Position numbers and translations under genes: made by a program. Positions 40,893-55,054 of a stretch of 64,000 nt of DNA are shown here, piece after piece. Under the pieces are notes generated by a model that saw nothing but the letters and a program-made list of their open reading frames with translations, did not search any database and was not told the origin of the DNA. The DNA comes from Campylorhamphus procurvoides (taxonomy: Eukaryota > Chordata > Aves > Passeriformes > Dendrocolaptidae), in assembly GCA_013396655.1 (NCBI GenBank), contig WBMV01000850.1:1010110-1074109 (forward strand). The letters run 5' to 3'. The first letter of the stretch is position 1, and the number at the start of each line of letters is the position of its first letter.

Positions 40893-42826
40893 TGTCTGAG
40901 ACATCTCCTGACCAAGTGCTGCACATGCTCTGACAGCTCAGCAATGCAGGAGGAACTGACCTTTCTAGGAAAGACACAGTCTTCCTTGTTTGCTGAGCTG
41001 AAAAGAAAAACATAAACACAGCACTTAGTGTCTTAATAGTTATCAGAAGGAGCTACATGGAACCTTTCTTTGTATGCTAAGAATAGATGCCATTTTAAAA
41101 TGCTGCCAGACACAGACATTTATGGATGAACATGCCCAAACACCTCCTCAGACAAGATCCAGCTGCTCACATCAGTCTTCCCTTTTTCACAATCAAAACT
41201 TCTCATTCTTGTGATCCTCACTGAGCATCATTGAAACAAATAGATATATAATGCTCCTGTTTCCTTCACGGAGAATTTATGAAGAACATCATCATAACTG
41301 TGTAAAAGTATAGACATACACTCAATTGTAAGCAGTGAAATAATAGAGCAACAGACAAGCAGGGGACGTGGTCAATTCTTCATCATTTGACTCTTTAAAG
41401 ATCAGATTTCTTTTTAAAAGATGCATGTTAAACAGACTATCACTAGACACAGGGATTATTGAGTGAGAGTCTGCCTTTCAGGATGTTAATGCAGTGCACA
41501 AAAAGATCCTGGGCTTAGGGTATACAATCAAAATAAAGGCTTTTTCCCCCAGGGTTGCTATCTGTCAAGGGAATTACAATTCTTACTCTACTGACCCTTT
41601 TCCTATATGAACTTCTACTGGCTACATTTCTTCAGCATATATTTGATTCCTGCTGAATTTGGGAGTGTGGGCAGTGTGGAAGCAGTTGCTGTAATTCCTG
41701 CTACACTATTTCAGCACAGGAATTCCCAGTACAAACAGAGCTCAAAATATTTAAAACCTTTACTGTCACTGTCAGGCATGTTCTTCAAAACAAACTTCCC
41801 CAACTGCTGATTCCAGAGGTGTTTAAGAAAAGCAGTTACTGAACAGGTTCTGATGGGGTTAAGATCAATGTTAAAAATGCCACAGTGCGATAGCAGTCCC
41901 CCAGGTACCTTGGGTGGTGGCAGAACTAACCAAGAGATTTACTAGATGTAAATAATAATTAACAAATGTAAGCGAACATGAATTGAATTCTAGTCTCACA
42001 TAGGTATTGCCTGACCCTTGGTCCAGCAGCTTAATAGAGCAGAGCAAGGTAAAATGCCTGCAGAGAGTAGCAGCACAGACCCTTTCAAGCCAATGGAGAT
42101 GAAATATGGGACATTAATTTGCTTTTTAAAATGTAGGACAAATGACCAAAATAGAAGATGCAGCAAAATTAGTAGAGCAGAAAAGTCCAAATGATGTGGT
42201 AATAATTCAGTCTGTTAACATCAAACGCCTGCTGACACACAGTGTAATTCAATAAAGCCACTCTTTCCATTCTGTGCTGTCAAGGAGGGAACAACAGGGC
42301 TCAGAAACACATTTGGCTGTGCAGGGACCTCAGAGAGGGTGCCTGTGCCACCCTGCTGCTGCAGTGACAGCAAACCAGCACAGATGTGTGGGGAGAGCCC
42401 CCCATGGCAGAGGGGCTGGAGAGGAGAGTGGGGTGTGTGCTGGGCTTGCTCACCCCCTGTGTGTGTCACCAACTGTCCAGGCTGCTCTGGTCATCCGTGC
42501 ATCAAGAGGATCCCCAGGTGATGTGCACAGCCTTGGCACTCCTTGGCACTCGGGGAAGTGGTTAATGAGCAAACAGACCTGGGAACAAGCCATGGGGGCT
42601 GGGGTGGCAGATGGACCTGTGGCACATTTGGGCTGACACCTTCTCAGTCTGACTGGGCACGTGGATCAGGAAAACAACAGTCCTGCTTGCGGAAGGAACC
42701 AGCAGAGGTCATCCATCTCTGGCCAAGATTATCCATCTCCACTGGGTAGTGTGGTGGGAAAATGTTGGGAGCACCCCAGTAAGGGAAATGAATGTCAGTT
42801 TATTTCTCACCAACAACCCACACTTC
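40893..42826. other. intergenic, no gene seen
   Basis: AT-rich, then a GC-richer block at 42270-42660. A 10-bp unit (CCTTGGCACT) is duplicated in tandem at 42531-42550. No exon can be supported. Confidence 0.55.
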
Positions 42827-42939
42827 TAATTAATTTGATTATTTAACCACTCTAATTAATGAGCAAACATTATTTGAAAAAACATGTTTAAATACTTTAG
42901 TTTTAATTTAATCAAATATTTAATAGTACTGTAATTAAT
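42827..42939. promoter_or_regulatory. cluster of three TAATTAAT homeodomain-type sites
   Basis: Perfect TAATTAAT copies start at 42827, 42853 and 42932. TTTAATTTAAT and TTAATGAATTAA sequences lie between and after them. The stretch is AT-rich but is not a simple repeat. TAATTA is the core bound by many homeodomain proteins (LIM, Dlx, Prrx and similar). It is a candidate enhancer by motif density only. Confidence 0.3.
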
Positions 42940-43286
42940 CTCCTGTTAATGAATTAAATCATGGTCCTCCTGCAGTTTGATTTATAGCATTGACTCAGCT
43001 TCAGAGGAAGGACCCAGCACTTGATGTCCTGATGCTGTGTAGGAACCCAGATTTAAACAACATTCTCCACCAGAAGGGCCAAGAGCTATGGCAAACCAAC
43101 AGGATCTAACCTTGAGCACACACTTTCCTATGCTGGGAAGAATATTTTCCACACATTACATGTGTTCTTCATAGCCAAGAGTGTACTCAGAAAGCAGTGA
43201 CTGTGCATGCTGGACTAAGAGAATGGGCCTTGAATAAGGGGAAGGGATAAGTTCCTGCACCTCATAATGAATTATAAAAATATCCA
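42940..43286. other. intergenic, no gene seen
   Basis: Single-copy AT-rich sequence. Nothing recognised. Confidence 0.6.
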
Positions 43287-43324
43287 GAAAGTGAAAACAT
43301 TGAAAGTTTTCAGGAAGTGAAAAT
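43287..43324 (+). promoter_or_regulatory. ISRE/IRF-like motif pair
   Basis: GAAAGTGAAAAC (43287-43298) is a perfect GAAANNGAAA interferon-response-type motif. A second copy, GAAGTGAAAAT, begins 27 bp later at 43314. No immune gene is in the window, so a role is unproven. Confidence 0.25.
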
Positions 43325-46300
43325 TTCAGCGACACTTCAACTACTTTTGGAGATTATTTGGAACACATTCCATATATTTTAAATATTTCCTTGGTTTGCA
43401 ACCCTTTGTTTATAAAAGTGGGTTTACAACTGATGAACTATTCATTGAAACAAGAAATCCCTTCCAAACAAAATTACAGCAGCTTTTTATAATAAAAATG
43501 TCAAAATGGAATGACACATTTTAGAAGTGCCAGTATTCCCATGTTTTCTCATAAATACTGCAATTATAAAATCTCACATATAGAGACAGAAAACAACTAG
43601 TCTGGTTGAAACAGCAAATGTTAAAGAAACACCAGGTTCAATTCGTGTCTGCCATCAGAGCCCACACTCCTAAGAGAGGGTACCTGTTCAGCCTCAGAGA
43701 GCAAAACCAGTACATGCAGAACTAGTGCCTTTTGAGGTGATTCACAGAGAACTGCAATAGCCATCTAAAACTGAAGGAGCCTCTGGATTCCCATGGACCA
43801 CCACAAGAGATGAAATGACCTGATGCTGGGTGAGGAACCCCTCTGAATTCTGAGGAACCATGTCCATTCCCTTGGCATTGCAATCAGCACAGGAGAGGTT
43901 CCAGTTTGCTATTACAGATAAACTGGAAGAGCAGAAATATATTTTCCATCAGCTGTCAAAGCCTAATTGCTTATCAAAGCATAGAAACAAATTCAACAGT
44001 GTAACTACTGCCATGAGAAATAATGTACCAAAACATGGTCATTCTCATCTCACAAGCTGCCAGCCAAAATCAATGCTCCCACTGCTGTCACAGTGTCACT
44101 GGGGGACACAGGGAGCTGGCTTGCAACCTGCTGTGGACACGGGGCAAAGAGCTTTCCCAGAGGCAAGCTGGGAAGAGAGGATTCCAGCCTCGGGGTGACA
44201 GTAGCTCTCAGTATTTCAAATGTACCTCTGAATTGCCATGTCAACAAACATGAGTTGCGTCATCATTGCCCAGAACTGCCTGGTCCACTGCAACAGGCTG
44301 CTGTAAACAGCATCTTGCAGCTTCATACTAAGCAAGGGCCAGGCCATTTCTCAAGCAGAGGTTGTAGGCTTGTAAAAGAAACATCCATTTTTCATTTTAT
44401 TCAAAACTTTAATAAATGTCTCCAATTTATCAGTACAAATTTGAAAATGCATGAAGCTCTTCCCAAAACATGGCAACAAGATTAAATGATATTTGCCAAT
44501 AAGATATCTGTCTTGTTGCAGTCTTTAAACACGAAAACCACGCCATCTGTTCAGAGTGGAATTAACTACTCCTCCCAACCATGCCTTTATTTTCTTGTAT
44601 ATTCATTTATCTCCTTTTATTATTTCTTCTTTCCTCTTGCTCGCTATTTATGGTTGATGGGACTGTGCTTAAGCCCAGACAGAGAGTGAGGCAAGCAGGG
44701 CATGGTGTGGCCCAGGGCACTCACCCCATCACCACACTGCCAGGAGGTGCCTGTGCCATGGTCTGCCCAACACATGTTTACTTTTCTGTATCATGGTTAA
44801 TAACAAGTTGTGTTGTGTGCAGATATGCCCCAGGGGAAGAAACATCTGACTTGCCAAATGAATAACTCTTAAAATTACTTAAAAGGAGTCCTCTTGACAA
44901 GCTGATGTATAAGATTATTTGTCATGCACTGCAGAGCTTTGCAATGAGCTTAGACTTGGATATAACATGCAGATCTAAAGACTGAGTGTTAACAGCCCAG
45001 AGGAAGCCCATTCCTGCACCCTGGTGTACACCAGCAGCACTTCCCAAACCCAGACACTCACCCTGAACAAGTCAAGTTTTCCCTGACATGTTATGACCCT
45101 TGTTCTTCCCAGACTGTGCCCTCACCTCAGTAACCAATGAACAACTTCAAGTAGTTTCAGTTCAAAATTACAGAAAGTCTGTAGTTATTCTCTTCGTTTT
45201 AACATATGAGCATATGTCTCCAGACTGAGCTGTACTTCAGCTTTTCAGGTTTCTTAAGCAGAATCAAAAAATAAAAGCTTGATTTTGAAACTTACATTTA
45301 CTCAACGAGTGCTAACACAAAAGATTCAAGCCATCCTAAATATTTCTGGGGGCACCCTGCCAGCTGCCTTTCACCAGCCTGCTGTTTGCAGGGACTTTTC
45401 TGCTAGGTTTCGTCATGTGTAGAAGCTCAATAATCATTGTAATCAGGAATAAACTGTGGATTTAGTTGATTTGTACACCAGTGTATTCAAATTGTTGTAA
45501 AACAGAAAAACTTAATGCTATGAAGATATACTCCATCATGTATTATTTATCCCCACACCATTAGCTCATTAAATGAGGAATGCATATCATAGTCAGCACT
45601 CAGTAACTCAGTCAAATTAATACACAATTAAAATACAAAATGAGCTTTAAGCAATTCCATTCTGTTTACAGAGCTGGCAGTGGTTGCTACTGCCTTGGAG
45701 TGCCCATGCTTCCCCCACAGCATCCATGGGGACAGGGGACAGCCAGGTGACACCATCTCCACAGCACAGGTGTTGGGGGATTAATGATCCAAAGATGCAC
45801 ACAGGCCAGAGGTCACTGGTCCTTTAGTGTCCCCTTCCCTCTGCAATACACAGTGCACAGGGTCTCTGGCCCAGTTAGTGATTGGGAAAGAAATATTCTT
45901 TCCTGTAAGCAGCAAGGAATAAAGTGTCTCATGCATGAATGTGGTTATGCATGAGAGATGGGAGGAAGTGAGAGTAACTGGAAAAGGTTTATATTCCAGA
46001 CATCTCAGCCCTAGAGCAAACTGTTACTATTGTTCCTCAGTCTCTTCAAAGTCGTGATAGAAATTAAACGCGTTCATTGAGTAAAGATGAACTGAAATGC
46101 ATGCTCTGTGGCTGCTGGAGCCCAGCAGACAAGATAGGCATGTGGCTGGAGGATGGTTCTAGGCTCCCTGGCCTTCAGACAGCTTGTTCCCTCCTGCCCT
46201 TTAGCCCCAGAGAGGAGGTGGCTGCCAGGACAAGCCCCTGGCCCACAGCCAGGGGTGCCAAGAGGATCTCCATATCACCTGCTTTGGCACATGGGCTATA

Positions 46301-49300
46301 ACATGCCTTTTCCTTGTGTAACTCAGGTGTTCCCCCTATATCTGCTCTCATGGCCCTGTGTGGCAGCAGACCTGGAGGGCAGCTGAAAATTTATGTCAGC
46401 TTTTCAGTCTGTTCAGGCTCTTTTTAATGAAATGACATTGACGAAAAGAGAGCAAACCAGGATTATGATAATACTGTGTTTTAAACCGAATGATTTAAGG
46501 CTCCCAGGAGACAGCTATTTTGATAGCACACTGAGGGGATAATACACTTTCTGACAAATGGAGCCTCGCTAGCAGCAGTGCAGATGGCTCCATGTCCCAC
46601 CAGTGTGGTACAAACATGCCCAGCTCCACAGGACAGAGGGGCAAGAGGGTGTTGGAGCCAAGACACAAGGTCTGAGTGTGCCATTGGGGCTGGCACACAG
46701 GCTGGGGGGCACCTGGTGCTGAATTCAGCTGAGAGACCTTAATCATCAGAGCCCCATACACATGGCAGAGACCACCTGTAGCCCACATATGCTGCACTCC
46801 CATTTCACATTTGTAACACAAGCAGAAGCAGTTCTGGCTGCAGTCAAGGTGCATTGTGAAGATGAGCATATTTGATGTCAAATACGTGTTGTGGCTCAAG
46901 ATAAGAAGGTGCTTAGAAATGTATGAATATGGATACCTACCCCAGAAAGCAGGACCCAGTAGCACAGTACACCCAACCCACTAACCCATTAGGTCTGGCT
47001 GCAGATACTCCAGAAAACGTCCCACTCTGACCACAAATCTGAAAACAGATCAAATGACTGCCCAGCTGTAGGGAATGCTGCCCATTAATGTAGTTTATTT
47101 TATATATAGTACAGCTTCCCAGGGAGAAAGGGCTTTTTCCAGTACTTTTATACTGGGGGAGGTTAAGATTGAGTTTTTTCTGATCAAACACTTCTCACTT
47201 CTCCCTGTTTGCCCTGAAAGCAGATTTCTTTGCTGTAGCTCAGCCCTGTTCCATCAGAGAAGCAGCTCCGCTCTCCAGACAACAAGTGGCTTTCAATAAG
47301 CAAACGCTCAATGTAATGGATGAAAAACATCATAAATAACTAATAGTGCTGCAAACACTGAAAGACGATCCATCTTTCAGTAAACTGCACATGCTTTTTG
47401 AGTTTTGTGACTTCTTCCCCAGATCTCCTGGAAGTAGTGTATAAATATAAAATATTGCAGCTATCACCCTTTATTTCAGCAATCAATTTCGCTCTTATGT
47501 GATATTCATGTTTGGCAAAAAGGGCTGTTTAAAAGAAGTTTGCTCTGCTGTGTGTGACCTAAAAGCAAAGACAGACTCTTGCAAATGAAGGAGTAAAGTG
47601 GGCCAGTGGTGAAGGTGTTTTACAAACTAATTAAGAGTGTGGTTTCCTGACAAACAAGAAAAAGAGGTCATGTAAACTTTTGATTTAAGCAGCTCCCAAC
47701 TTCTCTGAACATCTGTGTTTTCAAAACATGTCCTTAAACCCTGCTAATCCCCAACACCTGCATTGCAATATTTACCTCTCTAAGCAGCTGGTGTTTGGAA
47801 GCAGCATTGTATTTATTAAATACTTGCTTCCTGTGTTTGGTTGGGGTTTTGTTTGCCTTCTTGTTAGCAAAATGAGTGCTGTGGGCTGACTCAGCCTGGC
47901 CAGCTTACTCAAGCTCACAAAAAACGACAAATGTAGCCAGAGGAACACTTCTCCCTTAGAAATGCCGTGATGGATCATTAGCATTTCACTACCAGCACTG
48001 TCCTGGCAGCCCCACAGCTTCCTTACACCGTACACACAATGGCACTGCTCAGCTCCACAGCCTACCAGGGGTCAAGTCACCCAGATGACTGCCTTGCACA
48101 AGGCACAGATGAGCTTCTCCTAGGAGTAACAACACCTAAACACCCCTTCACTTTTGAGAACACACTAGGTGCCTTTCTTACCTTCCAAATGTATTTAATG
48201 GGTGCCCTGTGGTTGTTTCCCATCTCTTCTGGACACTTAGGCTGTCCAGGAGGCTAACCTGGAAAAGGTAAATGCCTCACAGCTGCATTGGCTCTCACTG
48301 TTTGCTCTGCCCCAGCTTGGATCCCTCTCACTCTTGCCCATCACCTCCTCAGAGGGGATCACCTGCTGTTACAAGTATTATTATGGCTCTTTCACTGCTG
48401 CAAATACACATTCGTGGTCTGTAACAGATGCTGCAGAGTTGTGATCACAGGAGCTTGCAGCAAACCTGCTTCTTTGGATGCAAATCAGCTATCTCGGATC
48501 ACTGAGTGATAATCACAGTCAGTGGTGGAGAAAAGAACAAGGAAACTTTCAAGAATAGGGACCACTTGCTGGAACAGGAAATAACCTGTAATAGATAAGA
48601 TTTTGAAGGCCTGAAGTCAAACAGCAGTACTATAGATTTGAGGTCACCCCAGATTTCCATCTCCACCTTTTCCTGGTGCCTGTACCTGTTGTAGCATCTT
48701 TCCAGCCACAGAAATGACATTTTCCAGTCATTCCTGCACCAGGATCACTGCAGGCACATCTCTGCATTGACCTGGATGTTAATCTCTGGCATGTTCAGGG
48801 GGGTCAGATGTGTTAAAAGTGAGAAAAACAGTACAGAAATCACATCTGATGCCACAGCTGGGACCCTCTACACGTAAATGCACTCAGTGCACCCGTGTGA
48901 GGGGAATCATTTCCTACCAAACCACTTGCTAAGTTGCAATCCTGCATAAACACATCTGCCTCAGATCCTCATGCTACAGTTATGCTAAATTGGTCTTCTC
49001 TCTGTTTATCCTTTTAGTCTTATTTTTTTTCTTTTGTTTGCAAATAGAATTCTTACAGAAAACAGCAGAACAATTAAGCACCTGGCTGCCAAATTTCTTT
49101 GCTCCAGGTTGGTAATTCTACAGTGAGGGTACAAAACGCTCAAAGCTCTGAACGCTCACTAAATCCTTGAAAAATTTCTAATATTACTTCTGATTTTCCT
49201 GTCACATGGCTCATTTTTCTCCTCTTACAAAGCATGAAAGAAGACAACCATGAACCATGAATTCTTGGAAGAGTAGCTGCATGGATTGCACAACCCAGAC

Positions 49301-52300
49301 AACATTATTAATCTCATGAATAAATCAGAATCTATCAATAACCCTGAGGTGGAATTTCCATGCAAAGGTGCTTTCCAGGGCCATCTTTAAATGCTAAAAT
49401 TTCCTTTGAAACTCCAGTGCTGTATTTCATGTCCTGGAGGTAACACATCCATGCAGACAGCAGCGCTGCCACAGTTGTACCTTAGGAGGCCAACTGGGAC
49501 CCTCTGCACAGCCACCCACCATCACTCCTGACCTAGCCAGGACCTCCTGCCCGACTGTGGGCACCACTCAAGTGCCGTGACCCGGGTTTGGCCCAAGTCC
49601 ATGGGGCAGAAACCTCCAGAGACACAGGCAGAGCCACAGACCCCCCAGCAGCCCTTCCTGCAGCAAGGGGAAGTGAGAAACAGCAAAGAACAAGCTGCCC
49701 TTGTTTCCCTTGGGAGTATTTCCAAGATTAATCTCTGCAGAGATAAGGGTCCTAAAATATTTATATGAAGAATTTCATGCTTCAGTGTAAATCCCACTGT
49801 AAGCCCTACAAGAGCGATAGGGTTTTCCTTCCTCCCTTTTTCTCATTGTCTGTGTCTTTCCACATATATAAAAATAACCTGATAATATCCAGCTAGGCTG
49901 AATAAATTCAAAGCTATTGAGCTGTGGAATTACAATTGCCCAGAGAAAAGCACAGGAGGAAGCGACTTTGCTTCCTGCAATATAGGGGTGAGTGATGGAG
50001 TATAAACATGAGTGGAGCTCCTCACCCTCCTGACTGACACAAATACACATCACCTGGAAGACGCCAGCTCTGTTTGAGGTCAGACACTGCATGTATTAGA
50101 GCTGAGGGAACAGGAGGTACAATCATCATCGAGGGGGAAAGAACAACACTATCATCACAGCACAGAGCTACCAAACAGCATAAAGAAATCCAGGGTAATT
50201 GGGAGAGGTACAGACACCATTAATTCACAGCACCGAGTGCCAGACTTACAAGAGCTGCGGGACCACTATGCTCCCTCCAAAGACAAGATGTTTTTCAGCC
50301 AACACTAGTGAGGCACCAGCAGGTCCCAGCACCGGAGGCTGATGACTGATTCACCAGCAGAGAGCTGGCATTGCACTGCTGCTCCAAGGGAATGGCAGTG
50401 GGAGACTCTGACCCTCAAATTCCATGCCTGCTCTAGTACCATGACAGTCTAATGATGGCCATCCTCAAGTTTAAATGTACTTCAAGCTTCCTTCACTGCT
50501 GTGATTTTTGCAATAAGCTGCAGTGTTTTTGTCAAGCCCAGGGTTTACGTATCTCAGAATAACCCATGTAGAGGGTCAAGCCCAGTTTCACCACAGAAAT
50601 CTGCCAGTGATCCAGCCCTAAGCCTGCAAGGGAAGGGTGACCTTGGACACCATTGCTCCTGTTGGCATTGCAGCATGGCTGCTGATGAGAGGGCTCACAT
50701 TGAAACACGAGAAACTTCAAGTGAGAAAAGACACCCCGATAAACTGCACTCTCAGGCATTACTTCCCCTGGCGAGCAAGGGCTGAGGCACCCTGATGGAC
50801 CAGTCAGCATTTGGTGCCAGGCAGTGCCTGAAAAAGCTTCCTGCTTTCAATGAGCTGCAAAGGTAGTTATCAAGTTATTGTGGGCTATAAATAAAGCAGC
50901 AATGTCTTTTCATAAAGTGTCTCTTCCCCGTCCACAGAGGGGGAAAAATAAAAAACCTTCACACAGGTGCCTTCAAACAGCACAATGCTGCCTTTTGCAG
51001 CATCCTCAGCTTTTATCTGCTCCCAGCGGTTGTTCCCAACCCTATGGCGCAGTGTCCAGCTCATTAGGCACATGCCTTGTGCTTGGCAGTGCTTCCTACA
51101 GGGAGACAAGGACAGGGGATGCAGAGGGGTTTCGGCACCCTCCGGAGCCTCCCAGCCACGTGCACAGCCATGGCAAGACAGAGCAGCTCCAGCTACAGCG
51201 AGGCTGAACATCCCTGCCCTGGGACAGCAGCCACTGCCTCCACCCCAGCTCCAGCCTCCAGGAATGAGCCACGGTGCCTTTCTCCAGAGCCCAAGGTCCT
51301 GCTGCACATGGACAATGCTAATCAGAGCAAGCAAGGCTGACAATATGCAGATGATGTACATTTTTTTTCCCTCAGTCATTGTTGCCTGCTAAATTTAAAC
51401 ATGACAAAGCACATTGTATTTCTGCCTCAACTTTATCACTTTGAAAGAAAAAGGCTTGAATACTTCCCAAATTACAGCCCTGACTAGAAGAGCTTTTTAA
51501 GTTTCTTGCAGAATTGGTTATTTCAGGCTAATGGAAGTATTGGGAGGGCAATGCTGTGAGCCCACCACACATGCCTGTGTGAGGGGGATAAGAGCACACC
51601 CATGGCAACAACTGCAATGCACAGCAGCAACCATCACATGGCCTGCTGAAGCACTTCTGTATTACTTTAGTTAATAAAAATTAGAAAATTATTCCCAGCA
51701 TTTTAAGAACAGTTAATGCTATGGTAATATAGTAAGATATATATAATCTATTGCAACATTAATAGGCAATCTCTTAAAATGCATTTACAGCCTCATATAA
51801 CAGAGAGGAAACTGAAGTGCCATCTCAGTAATATGCACCTGCTTAATTCTGAAGACACAGCTCTGCCCTGAGCAAGCACTGCTTCCCTGGCAGAATGGCT
51901 TTGGGCAAGCAAAACCAGTATTTGGCTTTCCTGACCCCAGTAAGGGCCAGCCCCTGCCCACACACACACCACTAGCACTGCTGCACTCCTCACACACAGA
52001 CTCCAGATTATGGAGAAGAAGAATTTTGCAAAACGTTTCCAAAGGTCAGCAGAGCAGGGTGAAAGGCTTCAGAGCCCAATGAAGTGCCATGTTTCCAAGA
52101 GGAAATGAAATGGTGGTGAATTAATTTCTCCTGTAATATTACTGCTTCCTTTAACACACTTGAAAGTAACACCTGGGAGGAAGCCCAAGAACTTAGGCAT
52201 CAGCTGCCAGCTCATGGCACGGACCACATAGCTCATTCCCAGCCCATTACTGGTGATGGCTTAAAAGTTTGATCTGCTTTTTAGAACTGAGAGCACAAAA

Positions 52301-55044
52301 ACATTCCAGTGCACTGTGTCACGCTGGGCATTCATTAAAGGAAGCAAATACAGTCTAAGCCTTCCCATGTAATTTTCATAGGTAAAATAAATGAACTTTT
52401 CTGCCAATATTGTGTCACCTCATAAACTCCCTTCACAGCAGAGCAGCAATGAGTGGTGACATGAAGCAGGCACTAACCCATTCCAGTGAATTACAGCATG
52501 GTCCCAAAAGCAGTTCCTTATTAACACCAGTGGACTTTGGCTCCAGTGGGTATTTAGCTATATTTAATTATTTAGCTATGAATTTTGGCTGCTGAACTGC
52601 TCACTTTTTTATGTGAAGCCACCTGGGTGTGCAGCCCTAGCATGAAATTAAGAAAGAGTACTTAATACCTGGTGTCATGTCACCTGGATGGTGTGCAAGT
52701 CTCACATCACTCTGGGGACTGTCTCTAAGGCCAGACAGCCAGAAAACAGAAGACAGATTTAGTCTGGATCTTTTGCATTGAGGCAAAACTAATGCAATGA
52801 TTTGGCTGGATGGAAACGCCACACTGAGTACCCCCACCACACAGACTACATCTGCCAGTTGTAGAAACAGTCAGCAAGATGGACAAGCCAAAAAAATAAA
52901 GCCAAAAAGGTTCATTTGTGTAATTAAACAACTAATCAAGGTGTCTGCTCAGAAGATGCATCCATAGGGTGACAGGGATGAAACAAGGCAAGTACATCAT
53001 ACAGTGAAACACACAAAAACCAGACAATTTATTCTCTGTATCTATGCCCATTTGCATGGTCATCACAGACCCAGAACAAGATCATGTCCAGATCAAAAAT
53101 ATTCTAAAGTTCTAGCTGTGAGATCAACAGACATAAAAATCACTATAAAAACCTATCTAATACAGGAGCAAGTTACAGTCTTTTTAAAATTTAGTTGTAG
53201 AATTCAAGGAGAGCAGTGATTGAAAAGAAACAAAACCATAACGCCTCCAGGGCAGACACAGAACAAAACCAGATCCTAAGCTAGAGCAAATCAAAGCAAA
53301 TCTACTGCCATCAGTGCAGCAATGTCATGCAAAGTGTGTGGTCCATCACTGAGGATCAGTTCCTACAGACTGTTCCCAAGAGTAGGGATATGCAGAAATA
53401 AAGAACCTGTCACTTGGATCCAGAATGAAAAGTGGCCATAATTTTACATTGCAGATTTCTGACTCTCTTGTTTTCCTCACTGGAACACTACAGAGTACCC
53501 AAAAATGATGAAGATAAACAGTGCGGTTGTTCCCCCTCACTACAAAATTGCAGTTCTAGTGTCATAAATTGTGATCTCTATGGGGACAGAACAAGACTGC
53601 TTTTCCCAGGATTACTCTCAGGCTTTGCAAAAGTCACACACTGCAAATATATTTACTATAATATCATTTTTATAACATAGTACTGTGAGACCCAGAGCAT
53701 TTAGCAATAAACTCTAAGTGCTGATTTGCCATTGCCAAAGCTGTTCCTGTAATAACATATAAAGTACCATATTCAATAAAGTCTTTTCTTCATTGTACAC
53801 CGATTTGTACGGTCTCACTCAGCAGAAACCTCACGGGCTTCTGAATGCACACACAGCACAACACCGACAGCAACCCAAACATTCATTTCCCCTCCCTTCT
53901 CGTCCCCCTGGGGTGGTGGAAGGGCTGAAAGAGAGGGCTGGAGCCTCTTCCCCCTTCTCCATAAGCACCAGGCTCTGGCTCTGACACACAGAGGTGTCAG
54001 GTGGGCAGTGCCAGGCAGCAGCACAGGCTGGTGAGGCCAGGAAAAGCCCCCACAGCACTGAGGGCAGCTGGAACTGACATCTTCCATCACATCCCACTGG
54101 TCTTTTCTGTGGTAAAAGGATGGAATAGCCCGATCTCCTGAAGTGTGATTAAGATGCAGGGTCTGGTTTCTGCCTATTGCAGGGTATCCTGTCTAAGCCT
54201 CTCTGACACGTATTCATTTTTCAGATCAATGCTTGTTATTAGTTTTCACTGTTAGCTTTGTTCCTCTACTCAGGAGAGACATCTGATGTGTCCTGACAGC
54301 TCTGTCCGTGTTTGAACATGACTATTGGCACATACATGTATATGGGGCTACTCCAGTTCCATCTAGCTTGTCAGCTGCTGGAAACAGATTGACAAATACC
54401 TATTAAAACCTAAACCAGTGGAACAAATCATAGTCTTCGGAGAAAAATAGGGATATCAAGTGTTTTCTTTTACAAAGTAGAGCCTTACAAGACTTGCTCA
54501 GGAGCCATTTCTTCTTTAAGCAGCACAAGAAGTTTCCCTGCTTCAATCTGCAGCTGGGATATCGAGGTAATTTGACCTCTGACAATAAGCTTTTTCTTAA
54601 TTTCACACATTAATACTGCAGATTTACTCTAGACAGAGCAACTTGCCAGGACTATGCACAGAAAGGCAGCGGTCAAAAGGAAGCCCAAATTCTCATTACA
54701 CACAGATGTCTCCAGCAGTTAATCTGGAGACTGCTCAAATCACCTCAGTCTGGAGAGCTCAACTGTTCCACCCTTATGAAAGGGTGACAAATAGCCACGC
54801 ACTGCACAGGACAACTCCAGAGAAAACAGATTCTCACTTCTCCTTGAACTGGGGAGAAAAATTCTTAAGGAATATTTCCATGTGTGCCTTATTAATGGAA
54901 ACAGCTGCATAGCAAGAAAAAAATCAATTACTTGTTAAAAAAAATTCCATAAATCTGCTACAGTATGTTGCTGTCTTCTTTATGGTAATGGTCAATACTG
55001 AATATTAATTGAAAATCAATGGTACCAACTAAACTATACTTCAA
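43325..55044. other. intergenic, no supported gene
   Basis: A long stretch of AT-rich DNA with GC-richer blocks near 45700-45850, 49440-49700, 51050-51320 and 53860-54080. ORFs up to 164 codons lack known domains. One open frame at 44581-44865 starts with a signal-peptide-like leader, but nothing else supports it. Palindromes occur at 45203-45216 (CATATG twice, 2 bp apart) and 46718-46729 (GCTGAATTCAGC). A hairpin-forming CACCCTT/AAGGGTG pair lies at 54769-54786. No named repeat was found. Confidence 0.55.
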
Positions 55045-55054
55045 CTAAAAATAG
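55045..55054 (+). promoter_or_regulatory. MEF2-like site
   Basis: CTAAAAATAG is a perfect match to the MEF2 consensus (YTAWWWWTAR). It sits in an AT-rich stretch (54900-55060) that resembles other candidate non-coding elements here. A ten-base motif alone is weak evidence. Confidence 0.25.

Noticed and set aside
43630..43642. tRNA B-box-like GGTTCAATTC
   Set aside because: There is no A box at the right distance and no cloverleaf can be formed.
50885..51379. 164-codon open frame on the - strand with a hydrophobic start
   Set aside because: The start looks like a membrane leader, but the rest is low-information Gly/Ser/Trp-rich sequence in a GC-rich block, with no recognisable domain.
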